DNA from: an uncultured Bacteroidales bacterium
GTDB lineage: Bacteria > Bacteroidota > Bacteroidia > Bacteroidales > WCHB1-69
Length of the DNA stretch: 64,000 bases
Direction: 5' to 3'
Assembly (NCBI GenBank): GCA_934699095.1
Contig: CAKUVI010000003.1
Location: 124,001-188,000, forward strand
Below are positions 15,877-24,752 of the stretch, piece by piece (position 1 is the stretch's first letter; each line of letters opens with the position of its first letter). Below the pieces are notes generated by a model. The model was not told the origin of the DNA, did no database searches, and was given only the letters and a program-made list of their open reading frames with translations. Both the position numbers and the translations under genes were made by a program.

Positions 15877-15899
15877 ACAATCAACAAACAAATACTAAT

Positions 15900-16436
15900 A
15901 TGAAAAAAGTAATCGTAATCTCAACCAGTCTCCGCCCGGGCTCGAACAGCCACGCGATGGCGGAGCAGTTTGCCAAAGGCGCGGAAGCCGCCGGGCATCA
16001 AGTGGAACTTGTCTCGCTCAGAGGCAAGGAAATCAAATACTGCATCGGCTGCCTGTCGTGTCAGAAGACCGGCTCCTGCGTCTTCAAGGACGACGTGCCG
16101 GCCATCATGGAGAGCGTCCTCAACGCCGACGTGGTCTGCTGGGCCACGCCCATCTACTACTACGAGATGAGCGGCCAGATGAAGACCCTCATCGACCGCA
16201 TGAACGCGATGTACCCCAAGGACTACCGTTTCCGCGATGTCTATCTGCTGACCACGGCTGCTGAAGCCGAGGAGTTCGTTCCTAAGCGTGCCGAGGGCGG
16301 TCTCACCGGCTGGATCGACTGCTACGAGAAGTCCGCGCTCAAGGGCCATATCTTCTGCGGCGGCGTGGGCGGCCCGAACGAGATTGCCGGCAATGCCAAG
16401 CTGCAGGAGGCGTTTGAGATGGGAAAGAATTTGTGA
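15900..16436 (+). CDS. NAD(P)H-dependent FMN reductase family oxidoreductase
   Basis: 178 residues with the flavodoxin-like fold. STSLRPGSNSHAMAEQF binds FMN phosphate. A CIGCLSCQKTGSCVFKDD segment with three cysteines follows, and WATPIYYYEMSGQMKTLIDRM is the dimer/flavin region. This is the iron-sulfur flavoprotein-like or azoreductase-like group of NADPH-dependent FMN reductases. The first 40 bases are nearly identical to the two mini-ORFs at 905 and 2262, which makes it their probable intact relative. Downstream is a degenerate CC motif. Confidence 0.9.
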   Translation: MKKVIVISTSLRPGSNSHAMAEQFAKGAEAAGHQVELVSLRGKEIKYCIGCLSCQKTGSCVFKDDVPAIMESVLNADVVCWATPIYYYEMSGQMKTLIDRMNAMYPKDYRFRDVYLLTTAAEAEEFVPKRAEGGLTGWIDCYEKSALKGHIFCGGVGGPNEIAGNAKLQEAFEMGKNL

Positions 16437-16450
16437 TTAAATCCAATACA
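16437..16450 (+). repeat. Degenerate CC-type boundary motif
   Basis: TTAAATCCAATACAAC directly after the FMN reductase stop; it keeps the AAATCCAAT part only. It is the last motif-like copy seen going right. Confidence 0.4.
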
Positions 16451-16455
16451 ACTTA

Positions 16456-16656
16456 ATGAAACTGAAAAAACGTAAAATCAAGTATGCGGCCATCTTTTTC
16501 CTTTGCTGGCTCGCCTTTTTGGTCATTCTGGTTGACGGAATCCTGAAATTCCAGACGTTGGTGGACTATTTCGGCTCGTACGCATTGGTGGAGGTCGCTT
16601 TATGTCTGTTGGTGATTTTGCCCACCTTGGCGGTTTACCTGTTTACAAAAGAATAG
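16456..16656 (+). CDS. Hypothetical small membrane protein
   Basis: 66 residues with a basic start (MKLKKRKIKYAA) and two transmembrane helices (about 11-30 and 42-62). No family recognised. It follows the FMN reductase by 19 nt and precedes a terminator-like hairpin, so it is the probable last gene of the accessory block. Confidence 0.6.
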   Translation: MKLKKRKIKYAAIFFLCWLAFLVILVDGILKFQTLVDYFGSYALVEVALCLLVILPTLAVYLFTKE

Positions 16657-16663
16657 AAGAGTC

Positions 16664-16694
16664 GCCAACCTGCCATCGTGCAGGTGGGCTTTTG
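16664..16694 (+). terminator. Rho-independent-like terminator
   Basis: Stem GCCAACCTGC / GCAGGTGGGC with a 6-nt loop, followed by TTTT. It ends the transcript of the accessory block. Confidence 0.65.
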
Positions 16695-16777
16695 AGATGG
16701 AAAAGATAGTGCAAATTAATTCCCGGAATCTTATTCAAAATGGTTTCGGGAATTTCTATCTGTAAAGTAAAAAAGAT

Positions 16778-16785
16778 TATCTTTG
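16778..16785 (+). promoter_or_regulatory. Bacteroidota -7 element (TATCTTTG)
   Basis: 24 bp before the helicase ATG at 16809. An imperfect inverted pair (TTCCCG / CGGGAA) lies at 16720-16752 upstream. Confidence 0.6.
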
Positions 16786-16808
16786 CCAATTAAAAAGTGC
16801 ATATTCAA

Positions 16809-18845
16809 ATGAATAGAGAAGACGCTGAAATAGAACTGAAGAAAATATTCGGTATAGACCATTTCTATGACGAACAATGGGAAGCTATTCAGCGTATTTT
16901 CAATGGCGAGCGCATTTTGATGATTCAACGCACAGGTTTTGGCAAATCCCTTTGCTACCAGTTTCCTGCCACCCAATTTGAGGGTACAACTGTCATCTTT
17001 TCCCCTTTGATAGCTCTGATGAGAGATCAGGTAAAAGCATTGAACAACAAAGGTATCTCTGCAAGATACATCAATTCCGAACAAACGGTGGAGGAAAACT
17101 CTGCGACCATACAAGACGCACTGGATGGCAAAGTCAAGATTCTGTACATCGCACCAGAACGTCAAGAAAATGCGGAGTGGATCGAAGCGACCAGAAGGAT
17201 GAATTTGTCAATGGTTGTAATTGACGAAGCCCATACCATTTCGGTTTGGGGACACGATTTCCGTCCCGCCTTCCGCCGTATCATCAATCTGGTAAAGTTG
17301 CTTCCACAAAGTATGCCAGTATTGGCTACGACAGCAACTGCGACCAATCGGGTTCAGAAAGACATCGAGCAACAAATCGGAGGAGGGTTGACTACAATCA
17401 GAGGTCGGCTTGTCCGTGACAATTTCAACTTGTATGTGATAAAAGTCCATTCAGAAGATGAAAAGTTGGTTTGGCTGGCCCAAAACCTCAATAATATTGA
17501 AGGTACCGGATTAATTTATACAGGAACTAGGATCAACACTGAGATTTATGCAAAATGGTTGGCCTACAACAATATAGATGCAATCAACTACAATGCGGGA
17601 TATGATGCGGACACCCGCAAAGACATTGAAAACGGATTGATGAACAACAGATACAAATGCGTTGTTTCCACCAATGCACTGGGAATGGGTATCGACAAGC
17701 CTGACATCCGTTTTATCATCCACACCCAAATTCCCGCTTCTCCCATCCATTATTATCAGGAAATCGGTCGTGCCGGAAGAGATGGGAAACCGACGACAAT
17801 TATTTTGTTCTACAACGAGCAGAAGGATAAAAACGGCATCGAAGAAGACTATAAATTGCCGAAAGCCTTTATTGATGGGGCAAGACCTTCAAAAGAAAAG
17901 TATTTGAAGGCCATCGAAGCTTTAAAACAAGAACCGCTCGGCGAAAGAGGCTTGATGAAGGCCACGAATCTGAAACAGACTCAAATCAGGGTCATCAAGG
18001 CCGATTTGATAGACCAAGGAATAGCCAAAGAAGTGGTGGATGGGAAAAGTAAAGTGTTGGAATACCAATTCGGTGCCCAAGAATTGGACACACAATCTTT
18101 TGAAGATCTGAGAATGGCCAAGCTTAAGGATCTGGATGCCATGGTGGGTTACGTCAACACCACCAAACCTCGAATGCAATATTTGTGTGAATTTTTGGAT
18201 GATGGTAACAATATGGAGTATTCCAATTGCGACAACACCAATTTAAACAAGCTGACCGTCGCGTTGACTGATGAGTGGGGAAAGAAACTTTCTGATTTTA
18301 GAGAATTCTATTTCCCTATTTTGGAAGTGAAATCAAGGGGGAGCAACATTGAAAACGGAGTCGCTGCATCGTATTATGGCGTTTCGAATGTCGGTGGTGC
18401 CTTGCATCGCTCAAAATATGAAAACGGAGGCGACTTCCCTGATTTTCTATTGCGTCTCACATTAAAGGCTTTCTTCAAGACTTTTGGCAACACAAAATTC
18501 GACAAGGTGTTGTATGTTCCTCCGACCCATTCAGGCGACCTTGTCAAGAATTTTGCTGTCAAATTTGCATCTGTCATCAAAGTACCCGTTTCGCATAAAC
18601 TGGTAAAAAACAGACAGACAAGAGAACAAAAAGTATTTCAGAACAGCTACCTGAAACAAGAGAATGTCAAAGACGCGTTCTCTTATTTGTCACCAGAAGA
18701 AATCATAGGCAAGAAGATACTTTTGATAGATGACATCTTTGACAGCGGATCCACAATAAAAGAAATTGGAAAACTATTAACAGCAATGGGCGCGGAAACC
18801 ATTGCCCCTATTGCCATTGCAAAAACCGTAGGAGGTGATATATGA
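16809..18845 (+). CDS. RecQ-like DNA helicase fused to a C-terminal phosphoribosyltransferase
   Basis: 678 residues, starting at the ATG after the promoter. Walker A RTGFGKS is at residues 41-47, DEAH at 139-142, and motif VI (YYQEIGRAGRDGKP) near 315, as in RecQ. After a helical middle region with sparse cysteines, residues ~500-678 form a PRTase fold with the PRPP loop LLIDDIFDSGST at about 638. RecQ unwinds DNA 3'-5'; the PRTase part suggests binding of PRPP or a nucleotide. The ATGATG overlap with a DprA-like gene makes translational coupling likely. Together they look like a nucleotide-sensing anti-phage pair, but that is inference. Confidence 0.85.
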   Translation: MNREDAEIELKKIFGIDHFYDEQWEAIQRIFNGERILMIQRTGFGKSLCYQFPATQFEGTTVIFSPLIALMRDQVKALNNKGISARYINSEQTVEENSATIQDALDGKVKILYIAPERQENAEWIEATRRMNLSMVVIDEAHTISVWGHDFRPAFRRIINLVKLLPQSMPVLATTATATNRVQKDIEQQIGGGLTTIRGRLVRDNFNLYVIKVHSEDEKLVWLAQNLNNIEGTGLIYTGTRINTEIYAKWLAYNNIDAINYNAGYDADTRKDIENGLMNNRYKCVVSTNALGMGIDKPDIRFIIHTQIPASPIHYYQEIGRAGRDGKPTTIILFYNEQKDKNGIEEDYKLPKAFIDGARPSKEKYLKAIEALKQEPLGERGLMKATNLKQTQIRVIKADLIDQGIAKEVVDGKSKVLEYQFGAQELDTQSFEDLRMAKLKDLDAMVGYVNTTKPRMQYLCEFLDDGNNMEYSNCDNTNLNKLTVALTDEWGKKLSDFREFYFPILEVKSRGSNIENGVAASYYGVSNVGGALHRSKYENGGDFPDFLLRLTLKAFFKTFGNTKFDKVLYVPPTHSGDLVKNFAVKFASVIKVPVSHKLVKNRQTREQKVFQNSYLKQENVKDAFSYLSPEEIIGKKILLIDDIFDSGSTIKEIGKLLTAMGAETIAPIAIAKTVGGDI

Positions 18846-19996
18846 TGGAAAACGAATTGACATATTGGGTTGCCCTGACGCACACCCCTAAAATTTGGAC
18901 AAAACGAAAAAACGAGATACTTGTCCATTGCTTCAATCAGGGAAAGACCATTGCGGATTTCTTTGAATCGGAGAATTTTCTGGATATGGAGCTGAAGCAG
19001 GAAGAGCAGGAGTTGATGTTGCAGACAAAAAAAGAGTTGGCAAACTATGCCTTTTTGGTGGAAGAACTTTTAAATCAGGGTTATGGTGTCATTCCGATAA
19101 CTTCGCAAGAATATTCACAGACGCTAAAAACAAATCTGAAATACAATGCTCCGATCATCCTTTATACAAAAGGCAACAAACATCTTTTACATGAAAACGC
19201 TATTGCAATTGTCGGCTCCAGAAATGCCAACGACAAATCTCTGCAATTTACGGACAATGTGGCAAAGAAGGCTTCTTCTACGCACAAGGTGGTGGTGAGT
19301 GGCTTTGCCAAAGGTGTTGACAAGCAGGCTCTTGACTCCGCGTTGAACTTCAAGGGGCAAAGCATCATCGTCTTGCCTCAGGGCATCACGACATTTGCCA
19401 GTGGAATGAAAAAATACTATAAACAGATAATAGAGGGAAATGTTTTGGTGTTGAGCGTTTTCCATCCAAAATCGCCGTGGAGTGTTGACTTGGCGATGGC
19501 AAGAAATTCCATCATATATGGTCTCGCCTCTGAAGTCTATGCCGCCCAGTCCGACGACAAAGGCGGTACGTGGAGTGGCGTGACCGACGGCTTGAAAAAA
19601 GGGAGGACAGTTTTTGTGCGTATGCCAGAGAAAAACGAAAAATGCGCCAATATGGCATTAATAGAAATGGGAGCCACAGCCGTTGACATCGAGGGTAATC
19701 CTTTACATAAAGCGACAGAATATGTATTGCCCGAACAATCTGGTCAAGTAGTGGCCGAGCCAACGGTTTCGTACAAAGCCGACTCTGTTGACAAGCAAAT
19801 CGTCGGTTTATTGAGTAAAGGCGAATATTCTTCAAAACAAATCATTGAGATATTGCATCTTACTGAATACAACAGCAGAAAGCTATCGCAACTTCTCTCA
19901 AAAATAGAAGGAATACAAATTGTTAAGAAAGGGTCAGCTAACAGATATTCTTTGAAATGTAATAATCATCCTGAACAACTGTCGTTGTCTTTATGA
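18842..19996 (+). CDS. DprA/Smf-like SLOG-fold protein
   Basis: 384 residues. The Rossmann/SLOG core has AIVGSRNAND (residue ~121), VVVSGFAKGVDKQALDSAL and ITTFASGMKKYY, followed by SPWSVDLAMARNSIIYGLASEVYAAQSDDKGGTWSG (given in part only here). A short helical N-terminus precedes it and a DprA-like winged helix (SSKQIIEILHLTEYNSRKLS) follows. The gene overlaps the RecQ-PRTase gene by 4 nt. Classical DprA loads RecA in natural transformation, but the tight pairing with a PRTase helicase and loss of some classical positions suggest a specialised role. A hairpin ends the operon. Confidence 0.8.
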   Translation: MMENELTYWVALTHTPKIWTKRKNEILVHCFNQGKTIADFFESENFLDMELKQEEQELMLQTKKELANYAFLVEELLNQGYGVIPITSQEYSQTLKTNLKYNAPIILYTKGNKHLLHENAIAIVGSRNANDKSLQFTDNVAKKASSTHKVVVSGFAKGVDKQALDSALNFKGQSIIVLPQGITTFASGMKKYYKQIIEGNVLVLSVFHPKSPWSVDLAMARNSIIYGLASEVYAAQSDDKGGTWSGVTDGLKKGRTVFVRMPEKNEKCANMALIEMGATAVDIEGNPLHKATEYVLPEQSGQVVAEPTVSYKADSVDKQIVGLLSKGEYSSKQIIEILHLTEYNSRKLSQLLSKIEGIQIVKKGSANRYSLKCNNHPEQLSLSL

Positions 19997-20020
19997 AAAC
20001 GGGAGATTCTATTCCCGTTT
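19997..20020 (+). terminator. Hairpin after the helicase/DprA pair
   Basis: AAACGGGA / TCCCGTTT with an 8-nt loop just after the dprA-like stop. Only a short T-run (in the arm) follows, so it may act as terminator or RNA-stabilising stem. Confidence 0.55.
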
Positions 20021-20091
20021 CCTGATATAAATGACATGGCATTGGGATTGAAGAAAAATCGATAAGATTTTGTGATTTGAAAAATCTTTGC

Positions 20092-20099
20092 TAATTTTG
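20092..20099 (+). promoter_or_regulatory. Bacteroidota -7 element (TAATTTTG)
   Basis: 37 bp before the ATG at 20136 of the gls acyltransferase pair. It decides the start, because an upstream in-frame start at 20088 would lie in the promoter. Confidence 0.6.
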
Positions 20100-20135
20100 C
20101 ATTTTCATAGTGATTGTTTTAAATCGTCTGTTGGC

Positions 20136-20993
20136 ATGTCAAAAGATTATTCTTCATTCGGTCCGGCATATAGGAATTTTAAGGTTAAGGAGGAAATCTA
20201 TGTTCCTGAACCGAATGTGGAGTTTTCCGGAGAAGACCCGTTTACAAGAATGGCTCCTATCCGAGGTGAGTTGAAGGACATAAGATTTGACGACTCATAT
20301 CCCTACCTTGACAAATCCCTTAAATTCAAGATTTGGCATTTTCTGATATATCTCGCAACTTGGGTGGCTGCATTTCCCTTGAACTGGATCCGGTTCGGCA
20401 TAAGGATTGAGGGTCGCGAGAGAATCCGAAAAAACCGGAAACTGTTTGCAAACGGTGTCATGACCGTATGCAACCACGTCCACCGATGGGACATGATCTG
20501 CGTGTTGCAGGCGATGCGCTACCGCAAAGCATGGATTCCCATGTACGCACAGCCTTTCCGCGGCAAGGACGGCTTCTTGATGAAAAATATCGGCGGTATC
20601 GCCATACCCGAAGAAAAAAGCGGCCTAAGAGCCTTCGACACGGCACTGAATGAGTTACACTCCAAAAAACAGTGGATACATATTTTCCCGGAAAGCTGTA
20701 GCTGGAAATTCTATGCACCCCTGAGACCTTTCAAAATCGGTGCATTTAATATGGCTTACCGTTATTCCCTGCCCATTGTCCCTATGATGCTTACCTTCAG
20801 GCCACGAACTGGTTGGCGCAGACTCTTCGGCAATGGTGAACCATTGCTCACTATTCATGTGGGTGATCCGATTATCCCCGCCACCGACATACCGAGAAAA
20901 GATGAGGCGGCAAGAATGCGCGACGCAGCGCACAAGGCAATGCTCGACATGGCAGGAATTGTCTCCAACCCTTGGCCTTCCCATATTGATTAA
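20136..20993 (+). CDS. glsA: 1-acylglycerol-type O-acyltransferase, glycine-lipid GlsA
   Basis: 285 residues from the ATG after the promoter. The PlsC-type motif H-x4-D is seen in NHVHRWD, followed by MKNIGGIAIP and the PES variant of the FPEG motif (IFPESCSWKF), with two short hydrophobic segments near residues 55-75. It sits 13 nt before a GNAT-type N-acyltransferase. In Bacteroides the same two-gene set makes glycine (serine-glycine) lipids, where GlsB N-acylates and GlsA O-acylates. The assignment is by gene order and family; membrane-associated on the cytoplasmic face. Confidence 0.75.
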   Translation: MSKDYSSFGPAYRNFKVKEEIYVPEPNVEFSGEDPFTRMAPIRGELKDIRFDDSYPYLDKSLKFKIWHFLIYLATWVAAFPLNWIRFGIRIEGRERIRKNRKLFANGVMTVCNHVHRWDMICVLQAMRYRKAWIPMYAQPFRGKDGFLMKNIGGIAIPEEKSGLRAFDTALNELHSKKQWIHIFPESCSWKFYAPLRPFKIGAFNMAYRYSLPIVPMMLTFRPRTGWRRLFGNGEPLLTIHVGDPIIPATDIPRKDEAARMRDAAHKAMLDMAGIVSNPWPSHID

Positions 20994-21006
20994 AAACAAC
21001 ACAAAA

Positions 21007-22071
21007 ATGAATACCATAATCGAACCTGTACCCGTTGAGCTGATTAAAGCCGAGCTCACCAAATCTAAGAAGCTGGAAGACACCAACCGAGGCCATAATG
21101 AACTCTATGTGGTCACTTGGCAGGATTCTCCCAACGTGGTTACTGAAGTTGGCAGATTGCGTGAACTGACCTTCCGCGAGGCCGGCGGCTCTACAGGCAA
21201 CGCCCTGGATCTTGACGAATATGACAAAATGTCGAACCCATATAAACAACTGATAGTATGGGACCCTGACAATGAGGCTATTATCGGAGGCTATAGATTC
21301 CTGCTCGGCGCTGATGCGGAATTTGATGACAAAGGACAGCCCATCATGGCAAGCTCCCATCAGTTCCACTTCTCCCAAAAGTTCATCAGCGACTATTTGC
21401 CCCATGTTATCGAACTTGGTCGCAATTTCGTGACACCTGAGTATCAGAGCTCTAAAAATGGGGCCAAATCCATTTTTGCCATGGACAACCTTTGGGACGG
21501 ATTAGTGGCCATCATAATGAGCAATCCAAAGCTGCTCTATTTTTTCGGTAAAATCACAGTCTATCCTTCATACGACCATATAGCAAGAAACCTGATCTAC
21601 CACTTTATGTGGAAACATTTCGGCGATAAAAATGACCTCGTCAGTCCGTGGGATGACCTGACAATGCTGCCTGACTCTGATCCTGATCTGATGAATCTTA
21701 TCTTGAACAAAGACGATGTCATGGAAGATTACAAACTGTTGAAGGCAGCAGCCAGACTGCGCGCTGTGAACATTCCGCCGAACATGACGGCTTATCTCTC
21801 CATAACATCACAAATGCTGATGTTCGGCACCGCAGTTAACAAACTGATGCACAACATTGAAGACACCGCTGTGCTCATCCCCTTCGATGAAATCTATCAC
21901 GACAAGAAAAGCCGCCATATTGGAGCATACCTCAGATTTCTTAGAACAGAAATGCGTAAAGACGAAACTCTGGACACCCCGGATTATGAAAACCAATTGA
22001 TCGAGAATTGGTTGAACAAACGGTACAGAAGAGTGAGACGCATGCTTAACAAAGCAGGCCGCAGTTTCTAA
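21007..22071 (+). CDS. glsB: N-acyltransferase of glycine lipid synthesis (GlsB, GNAT/hemolysin family)
   Basis: 354 residues from the ATG at 21007. The acetyltransferase-like core has LRELTFREAGGSTGN, DPDNEAIIGGYRFLLG, VIELGRNFVTPEYQ and GLVAIIMSNPKLLYFFGKITV, which is the OlsB/GlsB fold that uses acyl-ACP. A C-terminal region of ~100 residues with basic end (RYRRVRRMLNKAGRSF) is typical of the Bacteroidota protein. It attaches a 3-hydroxy fatty acid to glycine. It follows glsA in one transcript. An upstream extension of the open frame lies inside glsA and was not used. Confidence 0.82.
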   Translation: MNTIIEPVPVELIKAELTKSKKLEDTNRGHNELYVVTWQDSPNVVTEVGRLRELTFREAGGSTGNALDLDEYDKMSNPYKQLIVWDPDNEAIIGGYRFLLGADAEFDDKGQPIMASSHQFHFSQKFISDYLPHVIELGRNFVTPEYQSSKNGAKSIFAMDNLWDGLVAIIMSNPKLLYFFGKITVYPSYDHIARNLIYHFMWKHFGDKNDLVSPWDDLTMLPDSDPDLMNLILNKDDVMEDYKLLKAAARLRAVNIPPNMTAYLSITSQMLMFGTAVNKLMHNIEDTAVLIPFDEIYHDKKSRHIGAYLRFLRTEMRKDETLDTPDYENQLIENWLNKRYRRVRRMLNKAGRSF

Positions 22072-22261
22072 AATGGTTAATCCACGTTCAAAGAATTGTT
22101 CACTATACGGCAATCTTTTTGCCAAATTCAAATCCACATTTTTGCAACACATTGAAAAATGTGAAAAATATGAATAAACATCCGTAAAATGTGAATGTTT
22201 GTTCTACAGATTTTTCGTTTCTTTGCGGTGAATTTTTTAGAATACAAAACATTAGAAAAAT
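22072..22261 (+). other. Gap: short hairpin and A/T-rich leader
   Basis: A weak stem (GGCAA/TTGCC at 22109-22123) and A/T-rich sequence with TTTCTTTG at about 22221 that only partly matches the promoter consensus. No gene seen. Confidence 0.35.
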
Positions 22262-23263
22262 ATGAAAAAGATTTTGTTTTTTATTGCCATAGCAAGTACT
22301 GTAATTATGTCGGCATGCACTAAAAGCAATGCCGAAAATACAAGCACTCCTGTTGAACCTGCCAATGTCCCGGCTGCAACTGTCTATTTCACCAAAGATA
22401 TCAGTCCCGAAGCATTGGTTCGTATCTTCAAAGCCCTCGGTGTGGATGCTGAAGGCCGTGTGGCTGTCAAGATCTCCACTGGAGAATCCTCCAAGAGCAA
22501 CCACCTGCGTCCTGAGCTTATCAAGGATCTCGTTCAATATGTGAACGGCACCATTGTGGAGTGCAACACGGCGTACGGCGGCAGCCGCTCAACCACCGCA
22601 AACCACCGCAAAGCCATTGAGGAACGCGGCTACAACAAAATCGCCACTGTTGACATAATGGACGAAAGCGACACGATGCATCTGCCTGTAACAGACACCA
22701 GGCATCTGAAATACAATATTGTAGGTTCACACTTGGCCAACTATGATTTCATGATTAACTTAGCCCACTTCAAGGGTCATGCCATGGGCGGCTTCGGCGG
22801 CGTGCTCAAAAACCAAAGCATCGGTGTAGCTTCAAGCTCCGGCAAACTTTACATCCATTCTGCCGGAAAAAGCCAGACTAACTGGACATCCGTCAATCAG
22901 GACGACTTTCTGGAGTCAATGGCCGTTGCAGCACAGTCTGTGCACAATTATTTCAAACAGCCGGGCAAGAATATAATTTACATCAATGTTATGAATAACA
23001 TGTCTGTTGACTGCGATTGTGATGGCAATCCATCCAAGCCTTGTTTGCGTGACATAGGCATCCTCGCAAGCACCGACCCTGTGGCCTTAGACCAGGCTTG
23101 TCTTGATTTGGTCTTCAACCACACCAATAACAGCAGTGATGACGATGCAAAGCCTCTCATTGAACGCATCAACAAGAAACATGGCGTTCATACTGTGGAA
23201 TATGCCGCTCAATTGGGCCTCGGCACACGCAAATACAACATTGTTGACATTGATAAAAAATAA
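22262..23263 (+). CDS. DUF362 lipoprotein
   Basis: 333 residues with a lipobox-like end VIMSAC. It has the DUF362 pattern: VAVKISTGES, IVECNTAYGGSR, YDFMINLAHFKGHAMGGFGGVLKNQSIG (key parts), CDCDGNP and ILASTDPVALDQACLD. Family members are cytoplasmic or exported and often carry 4Fe-4S domains; here those are absent. No reaction is assigned. The related copy at 36531 lies in an AraC-flanked redox operon. Here the next gene begins 6 nt after the stop, so the CMD-cupin lipoprotein is its partner. Confidence 0.82.
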   Translation: MKKILFFIAIASTVIMSACTKSNAENTSTPVEPANVPAATVYFTKDISPEALVRIFKALGVDAEGRVAVKISTGESSKSNHLRPELIKDLVQYVNGTIVECNTAYGGSRSTTANHRKAIEERGYNKIATVDIMDESDTMHLPVTDTRHLKYNIVGSHLANYDFMINLAHFKGHAMGGFGGVLKNQSIGVASSSGKLYIHSAGKSQTNWTSVNQDDFLESMAVAAQSVHNYFKQPGKNIIYINVMNNMSVDCDCDGNPSKPCLRDIGILASTDPVALDQACLDLVFNHTNNSSDDDAKPLIERINKKHGVHTVEYAAQLGLGTRKYNIVDIDKK

Positions 23264-23268
23264 GAAGA

Positions 23269-24420
23269 ATGAAGAAATCCATAATAGTTGTCGCAGCAAT
23301 AGCGATAGTCTTCGCTGCATGTACTAATAAAACCGAAAAAAAAACCGAAAATAATATGAATACATTGACATTCAACAAGGAACAGGCTGCCGCCATGACG
23401 GCCATTGCCTGCAATGAAGCTAAAGCCGACTATGATGCTTTGGCCATCTCAATCAACGAGGGCTTGGATGCAGGACTTACTGTAAGCCAAATAAAGGAGG
23501 CACTTTCGCAATTATATGCATACACCGGTTTTCCTCGTTCGCTCAACGCTCTGGGAACGTTGCAGAAAGTTATTGCAGAAAGAGATGCTAAAGGCTTGAA
23601 GACAGAAGCCGGGAAAGACGCTTCACCCATGGCCTCTGATTATGATGCCTTGAAACAAGGAAAAGAAGTGCAGACCAAACTCAGCGGTCAGCCTTTCGAT
23701 TATGCATTTTGTCCGGCTGAGGACTATTACCTCAAAGCGCATCTTTTCGGTGACATATTTGCTCGCGACAATCTTACATTCGCCGACCGTGAATTGGTCA
23801 CTGTAAGTGCTTTGTCGGGATTGGAAAGAGTTGAGCCTCAGCTTGCCGCCCATGTGAGCGGTGCAAGAAATATGGGCTTGACCGATGAGCAACTGCTTGC
23901 CATCCCAATAGTTTTGCAGCAGCGAATTGGAAAGATGGAGGCTCACCGCGCTGCCGTTGCCATTCAGAAATTGGGTATCAGTGACTCCGCCAACGATCAC
24001 CTTGCCAGCGATATTTTCGTTCAGAATTATGTTGATTTGAAGTCGAGCTGGCGAAGAGGTGAGCCAAACACCGCCTACGCTCAGTATTTCATCGGAAACA
24101 GCTACCTCGCACCTTACGGCGGAGGTATGGTGAACGTGACCTTCGAACCGGGCTGCCGCAACAACTGGCACATACATCACAACCAAGTGCAAGTCTTAGT
24201 GTGCGTGTACGGGCGCGGCTGGTACCAAGAGTGGGGCAAACCCGCTGTCAAACTGGAACCCGGTGTGATTATCGAGGTGCCTGAAGGTGTGAAACATTGG
24301 CACGGCGCAGCCAAAGACAGCTGGATGCAACACCTCACATATCACAAAGATGTGCAGGCCGACGCCAGTAACGAATGGCTGGAACCATTTGACGATGAAC
24401 AATATGGAAAATTGAAGTAA
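23269..24420 (+). CDS. Lipoprotein with carboxymuconolactone decarboxylase-like and cupin domains
   Basis: 383 residues with lipobox IVFAAC. Residues ~50-120 and ~150-245 are CMD-like helical repeats (SQIKEALSQLYAYTGFPRSLNAL, DLTFADRELVTVSAL-like, LTDEQLLAIPIVLQQRIG). Residues ~275-370 are a cupin with the metal pattern NWHIHHNQVQVLVCVYGRGW and PEGVKHWHGA. CMD proteins often have a CxxC redox or dehydrogenase role; no CxxC is visible here. Cupin His residues imply a metal site. It follows the DUF362 gene closely, so they are likely translated together. Confidence 0.85.
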   Translation: MKKSIIVVAAIAIVFAACTNKTEKKTENNMNTLTFNKEQAAAMTAIACNEAKADYDALAISINEGLDAGLTVSQIKEALSQLYAYTGFPRSLNALGTLQKVIAERDAKGLKTEAGKDASPMASDYDALKQGKEVQTKLSGQPFDYAFCPAEDYYLKAHLFGDIFARDNLTFADRELVTVSALSGLERVEPQLAAHVSGARNMGLTDEQLLAIPIVLQQRIGKMEAHRAAVAIQKLGISDSANDHLASDIFVQNYVDLKSSWRRGEPNTAYAQYFIGNSYLAPYGGGMVNVTFEPGCRNNWHIHHNQVQVLVCVYGRGWYQEWGKPAVKLEPGVIIEVPEGVKHWHGAAKDSWMQHLTYHKDVQADASNEWLEPFDDEQYGKLK

Positions 24421-24494
24421 TCCTACTGAAAAATAGTCGATGTCTGGTTTTGTCAGATTCATCATCTCTTCATTGAGTTTCATGGCCTCTTATA

Positions 24495-24744
24495 TTATTC
24501 CTGATAACGGTAATACATTTCGAGATAGAAGGCTGTAATATAGTAATCCACAATTGCTTCTCAATTCTCTTTTTGGGTTTTTGAAGAAAGATTCTGCCAA
24601 AGCTGTTTTGCATATAGGTAGGCTTCTTTATAGAGACCTTCTTTGTAAAGACTGTCGATGTGTCTGGTGTGAGAATCGTCCTGGGCTTGCACATTTCCCG
24701 GAAAAAACAGTAACAATGGCCAACAAGGGTAATAGCTTTTTCAT
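24495..24744 (-). pseudogene. Remnant of a secreted protein (frameshift and stop)
   Basis: On the minus strand an ATG starts a signal peptide (MKKLLPLLAIVTV), then the frame must shift at a T-run to continue FFPGNVQAQDDSH...DSLYKEGLYKEAYLYAKQLW. An in-frame TGA interrupts it before EAIVDYYITAFYLEMYYRYQE and a final stop. The repeats look like a TPR-type helical protein. No function is possible in this form. Confidence 0.55.
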
Positions 24745-24752
24745 AATAATGA

